A stretch of 64,000 nt of DNA from Streptomyces pactum (GCF_016031615.1 NZ_JACYXC010000001.1:3100001-3164000), one strand, 5' to 3'; counted from the stretch's first letter, positions 17,263-26,159 are shown. Numbers and translations: made by a program. The notes: generated from the sequence alone by a model not told the origin.

Positions 17263-17300
17263 CCGGAGCCCGGTCCCCTCACGAGGGAACCGGGCTCCGG
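17263..17300 (-). terminator. terminator downstream of the MFS gene
   Basis: Stem CCGGAGCCCGGT (17263-17274) with ACCGGGCTCCGG (17289-17300), 105 bp beyond the stop of the leftward MFS gene. It probably ends the left transcription unit of the cluster. The rest of 17006-17404 holds only CpG-rich simple sequence. Confidence 0.65.
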
Positions 17301-17404
17301 GGCGCACGCGCTCTCACCCGTACGCACTCCCACCGCGACCGCGCGTCACACACGCCCGCACGCGTCACACGCATCCGCATACCGCGCGGCGCGCGCGCAC
17401 GCGC

Positions 17405-18991
17405 TCACGCGCCCGTCGGCTCCGCCTCGGCCGCCGTGCGCTCGGCCTCGACCTGCGCCGCGGTGCGCACCCGCCGCAGCAGCGCGAAGCTGAGCAGTGC
17501 CAGCACCAGCACCGTGGCGCTGCACACCACCGCGATGGTGGACAGCCCCTCGGTGAAGGACTCGAAGGCGGGGGTGGTCAGGGCCTCCGCCTCCTTCGGG
17601 CCCAGTTCCTCGGCGACGGCCACCGCGCCGGGCAGGGTGTCGCCCGCGACCTCGGCGGCCTCCTCGGGCAGCCCGGCCGGCATGGTGTCGTCCATCTCGT
17701 TGCGGTAGACCGCCGAGCCGATGCTGCCGAGCACCGCGATGCCCAGCGAGATGCCGAACTCCATGCTGGTCTCCGACATCGCGGCGGCCGACCCGGACTT
17801 CTCCGGCGGCGCGGCGCCCACCACCAGGTCGGTGCCGAGGGCGAAGACCGGGCCCAGGCCGGCGAACATCACCACCATGGCCCACACCAGGGTGGTGCGG
17901 CCGCCGTCCGCCTCGACCTGGCTGAGCATGTAGTACCCGGCGGCCGACATCAGCAGGCCCGCGCCGAGCAGGTACCCGGGACGTATCCAGCGGATCAGCT
18001 CCGGTGCCGCGCCGGCGGTGACGATCATCGCGCCCGCCGAGGGCAGCAGCCACAGCCCCGCCTTGAACGGCGACAGGTCCTCGATCAGCTGGAGGTACTG
18101 GGAGATGAACAGGTAGCACCCGCCCACCACGCCGACGCCGAAGAGCAGCACCACCAGGGCGGCGCTGAACCCCCGGTCGGAGAACATCCGGATGTCCAGC
18201 AGCGGCTCGGTGAGCCTCCGCTGCCGCAGCACGAACGCCACGCCCAGCGCCAGGCCGCCCACCAGGGCGACCGCCGGCAGCGGGGCGGTGCCGTCCTCCG
18301 CCATCTCCTTGATGCCCCAGATCACCGGGATCACCGCGCCCAGCGACAGCGCGACGCTGAGCAGGTCGATGCGGTGCCGGGCGGTGCCCCGGTACTCCGG
18401 CAGCAGCACCGGGGCGGCGATCAGCAGGATGCCCATCACCGGCACCGCCAGCAGGAAGACCGAGCCCCACCAGAACCACTCCAGCAGCAGCCCGCCGATG
18501 AGCGGACCGATGGCGATGCCGGAGGAGAAACAGGCCGCCCAGATGCCGATCGCGGTGGCCCGCTGCTTGGCGTCCTGGAACATGTTGCTGATCAGCGACA
18601 GCGTGGACGGCATCAGCGTGGCGCCGAACACGCCGAGCAGCGCCCGGCTGACGATCAGCATCTCCGGGCTGGTCGAGTACGCCGCCATGACCGAGGCACC
18701 GGCGAAACCGGTGGCGCCGATCATTAGCAGCCGGCGGCGGCCGATCCGGTCACCGATGGTGCCCATGGTGATCAGGAAGCCGGCGATGAGGAAGCCGAAG
18801 ACGTCGATGATCCACAGGATCTCGGTGCCGGACGGCTTCAGGTCGGTGCCCAGGTGCGGCAGCGCGAGGTAGAGGACCGTGACGTCGAGGGAGAGCAGGA
18901 TGGTGGGCAGGGCCAGCACGGCCAGGCCCAGCCACTCGCGCAGCCCCGCCCGAGGGGCGGGGCCGGCCGCGGCGGTCGGCGCCGTCTCCAT
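17405..18991 (-). CDS. MFS transporter, DHA2 (14-helix) drug efflux type
   Basis: 528-residue membrane protein. It begins METAPTAAAGP, has the first helix LAVLALPTILLSLDVTVLYLALP with the DHA2-type (L)DxTVxxxALP motif, then motif A as GTIGDRIGRRRLL. About 14 hydrophobic segments follow and a charged tail ends it. This is the QacA/EmrB-like proton-drug antiporter group, common in antibiotic clusters for self-protection and export. Its ATG overlaps the stop of the flavin monooxygenase gene (TGATG), so the two are translationally coupled. It is the last gene of the left unit, which supports a role in exporting the product. Confidence 0.9.
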   Translation of the reverse strand: METAPTAAAGPAPRAGLREWLGLAVLALPTILLSLDVTVLYLALPHLGTDLKPSGTEILWIIDVFGFLIAGFLITMGTIGDRIGRRRLLMIGATGFAGASVMAAYSTSPEMLIVSRALLGVFGATLMPSTLSLISNMFQDAKQRATAIGIWAACFSSGIAIGPLIGGLLLEWFWWGSVFLLAVPVMGILLIAAPVLLPEYRGTARHRIDLLSVALSLGAVIPVIWGIKEMAEDGTAPLPAVALVGGLALGVAFVLRQRRLTEPLLDIRMFSDRGFSAALVVLLFGVGVVGGCYLFISQYLQLIEDLSPFKAGLWLLPSAGAMIVTAGAAPELIRWIRPGYLLGAGLLMSAAGYYMLSQVEADGGRTTLVWAMVVMFAGLGPVFALGTDLVVGAAPPEKSGSAAAMSETSMEFGISLGIAVLGSIGSAVYRNEMDDTMPAGLPEEAAEVAGDTLPGAVAVAEELGPKEAEALTTPAFESFTEGLSTIAVVCSATVLVLALLSFALLRRVRTAAQVEAERTAAEAEPTGA

Positions 18992-20517
18992 CAGGAGATC
19001 CCCTCCGCGGGGACGCGGGCCGGCGCCTGCCGCGCGGTGGCCGTGCCGACCTGGTACTTGTCCAGCTCGAAGCGGCTGGCCCGGCGGCGGAACCGCCAGG
19101 AACGCTGCGACCAGTTGGTCACCACGCGCCCGTACTCGTTGCGGTACCAGTTGCTGCAGCCGCTCACCCACACCGACTTGGCGAGCTGGCCCTGGATCTC
19201 GTCGTCGAACTTCTTCCACACGTCGTGGCGGATGGAGACGAACGATCCGGCCGGCAGCTCACGGATGCGCTCCACCGCCTGCTTGATGTACGGGAACTGG
19301 CTCTCCAGCATGAAGAGCACCGAACCGCTGCCCAGGTCGGTGTTGGGGCCGTAGACCACGAACATGTTGGGGAAGTTGGGCACCGCCATGCCCAGGTAGG
19401 CGTGCGCGCCCTCCTTCCACTGCTCGGCCAGCACCGTGCCGCCGGCGCCGGTGATCTTCATGTGGCCGAAGATGTCGAAGGTCTTGAAACCGGTGCCGTA
19501 GATGATCGCGTCGACCTCGTGCTCCACCCCGTCGGCGGTGCGCACGCCCTTGGCGGTGATCTCCTCGATGCGGTCGGTCACCACCTCGACGTTGGGCTGG
19601 GTGAGCGCCGGGTAGTACTTGCTGCTGAACAGCACGCGCTTGCAGCCGAATTCGTAGTCCGGGGTGAGCTTGGCCCGCAGCACCGGGTCCTTGACCTGCT
19701 TCTTCAGGTGGCGCAGGCTCATCGACTTCACCACCGAGCGGGCCTTCAGCCAGCGGGTGAGGAACTGCTGGCCGATCTCCATCACGTACCAGAACAGGAA
19801 GCGGTCCAGCTTCATCAGCGGCCGGGCCCGCTTGATGCGGTGCCGGCCCTCCTCGTAGCTGAAGTTGTGGTACGGCATGATGTACGGCGCGGAGCGCTGG
19901 AAGAGCGTGAGCTTCCCGGCCTGCTTCTGCACGTGCGGCACGAACTGCAGGGCGCTGGCCCCGGTGCCGATCACCGCGACCCGCTTGCCCTCCAGCGGCA
20001 CGTCGTGGTTCCACCGCGAGGAGTGCCAGGCGGGGCCCTGGAAGTTGTCCCGGCCCGGTATGGAGGGCAGGTTGGGGCGGGCCAGGGTGCCGACCGCGGG
20101 GATGAAGACGTCGGCGATGTGCTCCTCGCCCGCCTCGGTCATCACCGACCAGTCGCCGGTCTCCTCGCGGAACGTCGCGGAGACGACCTTGGAGTGGAAC
20201 CGCACATGCTCCATCAGCCCGTACTGTTCCGCGACCCCGCGGATGTAGGACTGGATTTCCGCCTGGCCCGAGTAACGCATGGTCCAGTTGTGCTTGGTCT
20301 TGAACGAGTTGTACGAGTAGAGCGTGGAGGGGACGTCGCAGGCCGCGCCGGGATAGTTGTTGTCGCGCCACACGCCACCGACATCGTGGCCCTGCTCAAG
20401 GATCACCAGATTGTTTATGCCGGTCTGCTTGAGGTGCACGGCCAAACCGATTCCCCCGAGGCCGGTACCGACGATGACGACTTTCGGGGACCGATTCCCC
20501 CGGGTGTCGGCGGACAT
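18991..20517 (-). CDS. flavin monooxygenase, Baeyer-Villiger type
   Basis: 508-residue FAD/NADPH monooxygenase. FAD-binding GTGLGG is at residues 17-22. Between the two Rossmann motifs it has FQGPAWHSSRWN, the Baeyer-Villiger fingerprint FxGxxxHxxxW but with Asn instead of the usual Pro or Asp at the end. The NADPH motif is VAVIGTGASALQF, and a C-terminal GTGF motif (IIYGTGFKTF) is also present. Such enzymes insert oxygen next to a ketone or oxidise N/S atoms. The ATG giving MSADTRG is chosen because GGAG sits 6-9 bases upstream; a longer in-frame start exists 24 bases earlier. It is coupled to the MFS gene. In this cluster the ketone made by the oxoamine synthase is a possible substrate (inference). 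Confidence 0.88.
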   Translation of the reverse strand: MSADTRGNRSPKVVIVGTGLGGIGLAVHLKQTGINNLVILEQGHDVGGVWRDNNYPGAACDVPSTLYSYNSFKTKHNWTMRYSGQAEIQSYIRGVAEQYGLMEHVRFHSKVVSATFREETGDWSVMTEAGEEHIADVFIPAVGTLARPNLPSIPGRDNFQGPAWHSSRWNHDVPLEGKRVAVIGTGASALQFVPHVQKQAGKLTLFQRSAPYIMPYHNFSYEEGRHRIKRARPLMKLDRFLFWYVMEIGQQFLTRWLKARSVVKSMSLRHLKKQVKDPVLRAKLTPDYEFGCKRVLFSSKYYPALTQPNVEVVTDRIEEITAKGVRTADGVEHEVDAIIYGTGFKTFDIFGHMKITGAGGTVLAEQWKEGAHAYLGMAVPNFPNMFVVYGPNTDLGSGSVLFMLESQFPYIKQAVERIRELPAGSFVSIRHDVWKKFDDEIQGQLAKSVWVSGCSNWYRNEYGRVVTNWSQRSWRFRRRASRFELDKYQVGTATARQAPARVPAEGIS

Positions 20518-20724
20518 TTGCACTCCGTTTCTCTGCATCACGGGATCGTCCGATCACCGGATCGCGCGTTCACGGTTCTGAAATCCGCGCGGATTCCCGC
20601 GCGGACACGGGGTGCGGCGCGTCCGCCTCGCCACTCAGGTGCGGCGCCGTCACCTCACCCTCGGGGAGGACGCGGGCCCGGCCACCGCGCGGTGTGCCGC
20701 GGCGGGCCGGGCCGCGCGGTGGGG

Positions 20725-21672
20725 TCACTCGCCGGGCTGCGCGACCAGTTCCGCGACGTCGTGCGCGGTGCCCCAGGACTGGCTGACGCCGAACGGGCCG
20801 TGGCCGTAGGCGTGGATCACGCGGCTGCCGCCGAGCGTCTCGGTGTCCAGCCGGGCGGTCTCCCGGCCCGCGCGCAGACCCACGTTGTAGCCCAGGACCT
20901 CGGCGTCCTTCAGCCGCGGCTCGGCCTTGGCGCAGCGCTCCAGGATGCCCCGGGCGTCGTCCGGGTCCGGCTCCAGGTTCCAGTTGCCCTGCTGCGAGAC
21001 GCCGGCCAGCAGCACCTTGTCGTGGTGCGGGAAGAAGCCCGTCCAGGTGGGCGTCTGGATGCCCTCCATGAACCAGTAGTCGATGCCCGGGTTGCGGACG
21101 ATGACGTGCTGGCCCCGGATGGGCTCCACGCCCTCGTCACCGGCGAGGTGACGGGCCCCGACGCCGGTGCAGTTGACCACGGTCGGCGCGGCGTCGGTCG
21201 CCTCGGTGAGCTTCTCGATCCGCTTGCGCTCGATGGTGACGCCGGCCGCGGTGAGCCGGTCGGTCAGGTGGGCGAGGTACCGGGGGATGTCGATCATCGG
21301 AACCGTGGACCACCAGCCCAGGGTCATGCCGTCGGGCAGCTCCTCCTGCGGGCACACCTCGACCTCGGGCATGAATTCCAGCCATGGCTGGGGCCCGTCC
21401 CAGATGTCGGTGACGGCGAGGCCGCGCTCCAGGTGCACACCGGTTTCCGTGGAGTTCCGGGAGAGCTTGGAGAACTCCTCGAAACTGGCGAGGCTCCACC
21501 GTTCCTCGCGCTCGCCGAATCCCGGCATCCACAATCCGCTGGCCGCGGCGGACGTGGACTCCAGCGGCAGCAACTCGGCCCACACCCGCACATTGTGTCC
21601 GGCCTCGGCGAGCCGGACGGCGGTGGTCAGTCCGATGACTCCGGCACCAAGTACCAATACCTCTTGCGTCAT
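20725..21672 (-). CDS. D-amino-acid-oxidase-like FAD oxidase
   Basis: 315-residue flavoprotein of the DAAO/DASPO family. The N-terminus VLVLGAGVIGLTTAVRLAEAG is the FAD-binding motif. The middle has the substrate-domain segment WWSTVPMIDIPRYLAHLT and PIRGQHVIVRNPG. The C-terminal signature VIHAYGHGPFGVSQSWGTA (HxYGHGxxGxxxxWG) is the DAAO family hallmark. Family members oxidise D-amino acids, N-methyl amino acids or cyclic amines to imines with oxygen as acceptor. An alpha-amino ketone or cyclic amine derived from the oxoamine synthase product would suit it (inference). It is on the same strand as the monooxygenase with a gap of about 210 bp. No terminator is obvious in that gap. Confidence 0.88.
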   Translation of the reverse strand: MTQEVLVLGAGVIGLTTAVRLAEAGHNVRVWAELLPLESTSAAASGLWMPGFGEREERWSLASFEEFSKLSRNSTETGVHLERGLAVTDIWDGPQPWLEFMPEVEVCPQEELPDGMTLGWWSTVPMIDIPRYLAHLTDRLTAAGVTIERKRIEKLTEATDAAPTVVNCTGVGARHLAGDEGVEPIRGQHVIVRNPGIDYWFMEGIQTPTWTGFFPHHDKVLLAGVSQQGNWNLEPDPDDARGILERCAKAEPRLKDAEVLGYNVGLRAGRETARLDTETLGGSRVIHAYGHGPFGVSQSWGTAHDVAELVAQPGE

Positions 21673-22181
21673 GCGGCCGATGCTAGCGACGGGCACTGGT
21701 CTGTCCCTTTTGCTGGGTACCGGAATGTCAGCAACCTGCCTCGCCGGCAATGGCCCGCACGGCCGCCGTGGCAGCCGCCAGCCGGAGCGCGTGAATGGAT
21801 CAAGACCCGGTCCGGGATCTGGCAGAAAGCTGTCACCGGGCCGCCATCCGGAACGCGGCCCGGAAACGCCGTTCTTTTTCCGCCGACAGAAGCACCGCCC
21901 GGCCGGAATTCGCGCCCGCCGCGCCTCCGCGACCGCGTGTTCGGCCGTGCCGCCGGGCCGCCGCGCCACCGGGCCGCCGTGGCAGCACGCGGATCCGCCA
22001 CCGCGTGTACGGCCGCGCCACCGGGCCACCGGGCCGCCGTGGCACGCGCCCCGGCGGCCGCGGGTGTCACCGCGCCGCCCAGCCCCCGCCGGCCGCGCCC
22101 CCGTGCCGCCGCGAGCCCCCCGCAGAGCCCCCCGCCGGCCGGTGCCGCCGCGTCCCGTGGTGCCGCGGTGCGCCGGCGTCC
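21673..22181. other. 509-bp spacer with a degenerate repeat
   Basis: No gene supported. An imperfect repeat around GCCACCGGGCCGCCGTGGCA occurs near 21965 and 22025. The AT-richer 21660-21760 part directly upstream of the DAAO-like gene is the likely place for a promoter, so that gene may be transcribed separately from the small ORF to its right. Confidence 0.4.
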
Positions 22182-22391
22182 TCAGCCGCAGCCGCCCGCG
22201 TGGCCCTGGTCCATGCCGCGGACCATGGTGAGCGAACGGACGTAGACGCCCAGCAGGCTGGCGAAGTGGTCCGCCTCCGTTGCCGGTTCCTCCCAGGGGC
22301 CCGGCCACCGCTCGCCGGGCCCGGCCGCCCGGTCCGGGGCCGTCTCCCGCTCGGTACCGGCCCGCGGACCGGTCGTGGTCTTGGTACACAT
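22182..22391 (-). CDS. small hypothetical protein, 69 aa, ending in GHAGGCG
   Basis: Short reading frame with a good ribosome-binding site (GGGAGG, 7 bases before the ATG). It sits between the desaturase-like and DAAO-like genes on their strand, in line with the operon. The peptide MCTKTTTGP... is acidic in the middle, then has a helix-like EADHFASLLGVYVRSLTMV and a flexible tail with a penultimate cysteine. No family recognised. It could be a small accessory protein or a modified peptide; it could also be spurious, but its non-repetitive, amphipathic C-terminal half argues for a real gene. Confidence 0.55.
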   Translation of the reverse strand: MCTKTTTGPRAGTERETAPDRAAGPGERWPGPWEEPATEADHFASLLGVYVRSLTMVRGMDQGHAGGCG

Positions 22392-22567
22392 CCTGGCGCC
22401 TCCCTCACATCCTCGGCTCGCCGGTGCGTCACCGGCAGGAGGGGAGGCCCGGGTCCCGCCCCGGTCCTCCCCTCCGACGGCTGTCCGGCGCGCGCGCCCG
22501 GCCGGCGGGCGGCCCGGGGGTGGTGGCACCCCGGGCCCGCCCCGCCCGCACCGGGCGCGGGCGGCGG

Positions 22568-24298
22568 TCAGCCCATCCGGGCCAGGCCGCGGGCGGTGCG
22601 GCGGGCCTGGCCGCGCGAGACCACCACCGGGTCCCAGTCCTCACCGCGCGCCGGCAGCAGCGACGGGTCGCCGACCACCGCGCCGTTGTGCACCTCGTTG
22701 AGCAGCGGGCGGCCCAGGATCTGCGCGGCGGCGGCGATGCCGCCGACCATCACCCCGGTGATGCCGCTGCCGTACCGGGTGGACTGCCCCACCATGTACA
22801 GCCCCTCGACGCTGGTGCCGGCGTCCGGCTTGGTGCCGGCCCGTCCCCAGGTGGCGAGCCCGAACGGGGTGCCGCCGGTGGAGCGGGTGTACCGCTCCTG
22901 GGTGAGCGGGGTGGCCAGCTCGCAGTGGACGATGGAGTCCCGGAAGGGCCCCAGCACCCGCTCGGCGGAGGTGAGCATCGCCTCGGTGAAGCGCTCCTTC
23001 TCCGCCTGGTACGCCTCCAGGCGCCGGTACCGGGTGCCGTCGGCCGGGCCGGTCTCCACCCCCCAGGGGGCGTAGGTCGGCGGGCAGAGCGTCATCAGCT
23101 GGAAGTTGCTGTGGCCGGGCGGGCAGGTGTGCGGGTTCGTCGGGTCCTTCAGCGAACCGAAGGAGATGAAGAGGAACTTCACCTCGTCGGGCTGCTCGCC
23201 GGCGGCCAGCGACCGGTAGTAGGCGTCGATGTCGTCGGTGTCGTACCACCAGACGTTCGCCTCGTTGCGGTCCTCCAGCTTGCGGTCCAGCGCCACGTAG
23301 AGGGTGACGAACGGCAGGCCCATCTGCGCGTTCTCGGTGTTGCGGATGATCGACTTGCCCAGGTGGTCGGGGCCGACCAGGTCCAGCACGGTGCGCCGGT
23401 AGTCGGCGTTGGACACCACCAGCGGCGCGTCGTACTCGGTGCCGTCGGTCAGCACCACCCCGCGCACCTTCTTGTCCTCCACCTTGATCCGGCTGACCAG
23501 GCTGCGGGTGCGCAGCTCGCCGCCGTTGGCCTCCAGCACCTCCACCAGGGTGGCCGCCAGCATCTGGCCGCCGCCGGCCGGGAAGTAGGCGCCGCGGATG
23601 TAGTGGTCGGTGACGATGGCGTGGATGGAGACGGTCGCCTGGTCCGGGCCCACGCCGTAGTTCGGCGACTGGGCCGCCAGCACGGTCCGGGCGCCGGGGG
23701 ACAGCTCGCAGTGGTCGAACAGCTCGGTCAGCGACTTGCGGCCCCACGCCTGGGTGGTCGGGGTGCTGGCGATGATCTCCGGCACCGTGACGCCGGCCGG
23801 CGCGAGCAGGGTGTTGCGCTGCTCCTCGCCCATCGCCTCGATGATGTCGCAGAAGGTGTCCAGGCCCGCGGCGTCCTCCGGCAGCGCCTTGCGCAGCCGG
23901 GCGCGGTACTCGGCCCAGTCGGCCGGCACGTCCACCCGGACCCCGCCGGGCAGCTCGATCTTGTCGAAGCAGTCCGGGTCCAGCTCCAGGAACCGCACCC
24001 GGTCCCGCACCCCCAGGCCGCCCAGGATGGCGGGCACGATGCCGTCCTCGCCGCAGTCGCCGACGTAGTGCACGCCGACGTCGAACTCGTACGCCCGGCG
24101 GCGCCGGAAGACGTGGCTGTTGCCACCGGCGATGTCGTGCTGCTCCAGCAGCAGGACCCGCCGTCCGGCCGCCGCGAGATAGGCCGCGGAGGTCAGACCG
24201 CCCAGCCCCGCGCCGACGACGATGGCGTCCCACTGCTCGGGTGCGCTGTCGGTCATCTCCACTCCACCTGTCTGATGCACGTCCACGGTCTCGGTCAT
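22568..24298 (-). CDS. phytoene-desaturase-like FAD oxidoreductase
   Basis: 576-residue flavoprotein of the carotenoid desaturase/isomerase (CrtI/CrtISO) type. FAD motif AIVVGAGLGGLTSAAYLAAAG near residue 25 is followed by LLLEQHDIAGGNSHVF. The C-terminal FAD segment GLYMVGQSTRYGSGITGVMVGG is the family hallmark. Relatives desaturate, saturate or isomerise polyene chains. In a polyene-type PKS cluster it may adjust chain saturation or double-bond geometry (inference). The first ATG overlaps the stop of the SRPBCC-like gene (ATGA), showing coupling; an internal ATG (MTDSAPEQW) 42 bases on is an alternative. Confidence 0.88.
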   Translation of the reverse strand: MTETVDVHQTGGVEMTDSAPEQWDAIVVGAGLGGLTSAAYLAAAGRRVLLLEQHDIAGGNSHVFRRRRAYEFDVGVHYVGDCGEDGIVPAILGGLGVRDRVRFLELDPDCFDKIELPGGVRVDVPADWAEYRARLRKALPEDAAGLDTFCDIIEAMGEEQRNTLLAPAGVTVPEIIASTPTTQAWGRKSLTELFDHCELSPGARTVLAAQSPNYGVGPDQATVSIHAIVTDHYIRGAYFPAGGGQMLAATLVEVLEANGGELRTRSLVSRIKVEDKKVRGVVLTDGTEYDAPLVVSNADYRRTVLDLVGPDHLGKSIIRNTENAQMGLPFVTLYVALDRKLEDRNEANVWWYDTDDIDAYYRSLAAGEQPDEVKFLFISFGSLKDPTNPHTCPPGHSNFQLMTLCPPTYAPWGVETGPADGTRYRRLEAYQAEKERFTEAMLTSAERVLGPFRDSIVHCELATPLTQERYTRSTGGTPFGLATWGRAGTKPDAGTSVEGLYMVGQSTRYGSGITGVMVGGIAAAAQILGRPLLNEVHNGAVVGDPSLLPARGEDWDPVVVSRGQARRTARGLARMG

Positions 24299-24822
24299 GA
24301 GGCGTGCCGTTCCTGTTCGTGACGCTTCTTGATGGCGCGCAGCCATTCCTTGCGGGTGTAGCCGCTGGGCAGCCGGACGAAAAGCCAGTAGAGGCGGAAC
24401 AGCGCCCCGGTCCCGCCGCTGGTCGCCGCCGTCCGGGTGTGCGTGATCAGCTCGCCGTCGGCGTAGTGGAAGTTCCAGGCGATCCGCACGTGGCCCTTGG
24501 TGTCGAAGGCCCGGAACGCCTCCAGCGGCGGCTTGCCCGGGTCCAGCGGCACCGGCTTGCCGAACGGCAGCGACAGCACCGTGCCGAAGGTGAGCTCCCG
24601 CTCGTCGGCGCGCAGTTCCTGGAACCCGATCTGCCGGCAGATCTCCGGGAGCACCTCGGTGTCCAGCAGGTCCTTCTTGACGCCCAGCAGCCGCCGGGAG
24701 TTGGGCACCTCGCGCCAGGTCACCTCGCGGGCGGCCTTCAGCACGCTCTCGGCGGTCCCCTCGATGCGGATGCGGTGCAGTTCCTGGCCGTGGTGGCGGG
24801 GCAGAAGCTCTTGGACGAACAT
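24295..24822 (-). CDS. SRPBCC-like protein (START/cyclase-type fold), tentative
   Basis: 175 residues, cytoplasmic. After HRIRIEGTAESVLKAAREVTWREVP the chain is beta-rich, and the last third, AWNFHYADGELITHTRTAATS followed by LFRLYWLFVRLPSGYTRKEWLRAIKKR, matches the final strand and long C-terminal helix of SRPBCC-family proteins in actinobacteria. That fold includes aromatase/cyclases of type II PKS systems, but also many proteins with no known role. The ATG has GAGGGAG 6-12 bases upstream. It is coupled to the desaturase-like gene and could act with it on the polyene chain. Function is inferred only from fold resemblance and position. Confidence 0.6.
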   Translation of the reverse strand: MFVQELLPRHHGQELHRIRIEGTAESVLKAAREVTWREVPNSRRLLGVKKDLLDTEVLPEICRQIGFQELRADERELTFGTVLSLPFGKPVPLDPGKPPLEAFRAFDTKGHVRIAWNFHYADGELITHTRTAATSGGTGALFRLYWLFVRLPSGYTRKEWLRAIKKRHEQERHAS

Positions 24823-25009
24823 GTGATCTCCCTCGTGGTGCTGTGCGTGGGGCCCGGCCGCGGCCGCCGCCCCGGCCCCGTTCCCCGGCACCGGCCGCCG
24901 GGGCGCCCGGCGGCCGGCCGTGCCGCCCGGGGCGCGGGCCCCGGCTCACCGGTGCCGCCGGCCGCCGGTGTACCGGCCGGCCGCTCGGGTGCGCCGGCCG
25001 GCGGTCGGT

Positions 25010-25501
25010 CTACGGAAGCGGGTCGGCCGCCAGGACCTCGGCGGGCCTGCGGACCACCACGCCGTGCCTGGCGCTGAGCACCACCTCGTCCCCCACCCGG
25101 CTCTCGCCGGTGAGGATCATCGCCTCGTCGTGCGTCTGCTTGATCCGGACGTGGTGCTCCAGGGTCTCCCCGGGCAGCACCGGGCGGCCGAACCGGACCC
25201 CGGTGTAGGAGCCCAGCATCGGCACCCCGGCGCGCAGCACGTCACACCCGTCGCCCCGCCAGGTCGCCATCACCAGGACCGCGCACGCCTGGTTGAACGA
25301 CTCCAGCAGCACCGCGTGCGGGTAGGCGTGGTGCTCCGCGGACGCCTCGGCGACGCCCGGCCGGTGGTACCAGCGCTCGTCCCGGCTCACCGCCCTGGTG
25401 ACCACCGCGCGCTCGCCGGGCACCAGCTCCACCACCCGGTCCACCAGCAGCATGGTGGCCCTGTGCGGCAGCAGGTCGGCCGGCTCGGGTACCGCGGTCA
25501 T
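25010..25501 (-). CDS. FabZ-like hot-dog dehydratase subunit without the HFPG motif (DH-A of pair 1)
   Basis: 163-residue hot-dog protein. It has the N-terminal LLPHRATMLLVDRVVEL typical of FabZ/FabA-like 3-hydroxyacyl-ACP dehydratases and the glutamate of the central helix (E67 in AVLLESFNQ). The strand that normally carries the catalytic His in HFPGxPIxPG reads EHHAYPHAVLLE instead. Its downstream neighbour, whose start codon overlaps this gene's environment (next gene upstream in the operon ends 4 bases inside it), keeps HYPG. The two probably form a heterodimeric dehydratase for polyene formation. An equivalent split pair occurs elsewhere in the cluster. Confidence 0.8.
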   Translation of the reverse strand: MTAVPEPADLLPHRATMLLVDRVVELVPGERAVVTRAVSRDERWYHRPGVAEASAEHHAYPHAVLLESFNQACAVLVMATWRGDGCDVLRAGVPMLGSYTGVRFGRPVLPGETLEHHVRIKQTHDEAMILTGESRVGDEVVLSARHGVVVRRPAEVLAADPLP

Positions 25502-25917
25502 GCCTGCTCCTGCCACTCGTAGGCCAGCCGTACGCGGGCGCTGGGGCCGCGCTCGGACCGCAGCGCCGCCCGGCAGCGCCACCGGTCGCCGGCCGGCTCC
25601 CACTCGACCTCGACGGTCACCGTGTCCCCGGGGAACACCGGGTCGAAGAAGCGCGCCGCCTCCACCTCGTCCAGCCGCGGCACCGGCAGCGCCGAGGCCA
25701 GGGCCGAGGCCACCGCGGTGCGGTGCGCGCACTCGATGAGGCACACCCCCGGGAGGATCGGGAACCCCGGGTAGTGGCCGTCGAACGCGGGCTCGTCCGC
25801 GCCGAGGTGGACGGTGGCGGTGCTGCGCCCCGGCCGCCCGTCCACCGGCTCGTCCGCGATGAGCTGGACCTCGCCGAACACCGAGCGGCACGTCGGGTCG
25901 GTGCTCAGGGTGTCCAT
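25498..25917 (-). CDS. FabZ-like hot-dog dehydratase subunit with HYPG motif (DH-B of pair 1)
   Basis: 139-residue single hot-dog domain. FDGHYPGFPILPGVCLIECAHR at about residues 45-66 is the FabZ active-site strand and helix, with a histidine and a glutamate in place. The protein lacks the long N-terminal PHRxPxLLVDRV strand found in its partner. The start overlaps the ACP1 stop (TGATG) and the stop overlaps the partner's ATG, so ACP1, this subunit and the partner are made together. Probable role: dehydration of 3-hydroxyacyl-ACP intermediates to enoyl-ACP during polyene assembly. Confidence 0.82.
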   Translation of the reverse strand: MDTLSTDPTCRSVFGEVQLIADEPVDGRPGRSTATVHLGADEPAFDGHYPGFPILPGVCLIECAHRTAVASALASALPVPRLDEVEAARFFDPVFPGDTVTVEVEWEPAGDRWRCRAALRSERGPSARVRLAYEWQEQA

Positions 25918-26159
25918 CAGCCCAGCCGGGTCTGGAGCAGGTCGTAGACGTCCTGGAAGGTGCCGAACGAGCGCAGCTCCTCCTCGGTGAGCTTGACGCC
26001 GTAGTTCTCCTCCACCTGGACCATGACCTCCAGCGACATCAGGGAGTCCACGCCCAGCTCGTCGGTGAAGTTCGCGGTGTCGGTGACCTTGTCGGCCGGC
26101 ACGTCGAGCGCCTCCGCGACGACCTTGCGCAGCTCTTCCTTCTCCAGCGTTGCCGCCAT
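25917..26159 (-). CDS. acyl carrier protein (ACP1)
   Basis: 80-residue free-standing carrier protein. The phosphopantetheine attachment serine is S39 in ELGVDSLMSLEVMVQ. The rest fits the four-helix ACP fold, with an acidic recognition helix. The ATG is preceded by GAGG. It heads the ACP1/DH-B/DH-A group, 182 bp after CLF1 on the same strand. It differs clearly from the near-identical ACP3/ACP4 (DSL in a GVDS context rather than HGADS) and groups with ACP2, suggesting two carrier types with distinct partners. Confidence 0.93.
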   Translation of the reverse strand: MAATLEKEELRKVVAEALDVPADKVTDTANFTDELGVDSLMSLEVMVQVEENYGVKLTEEELRSFGTFQDVYDLLQTRLG

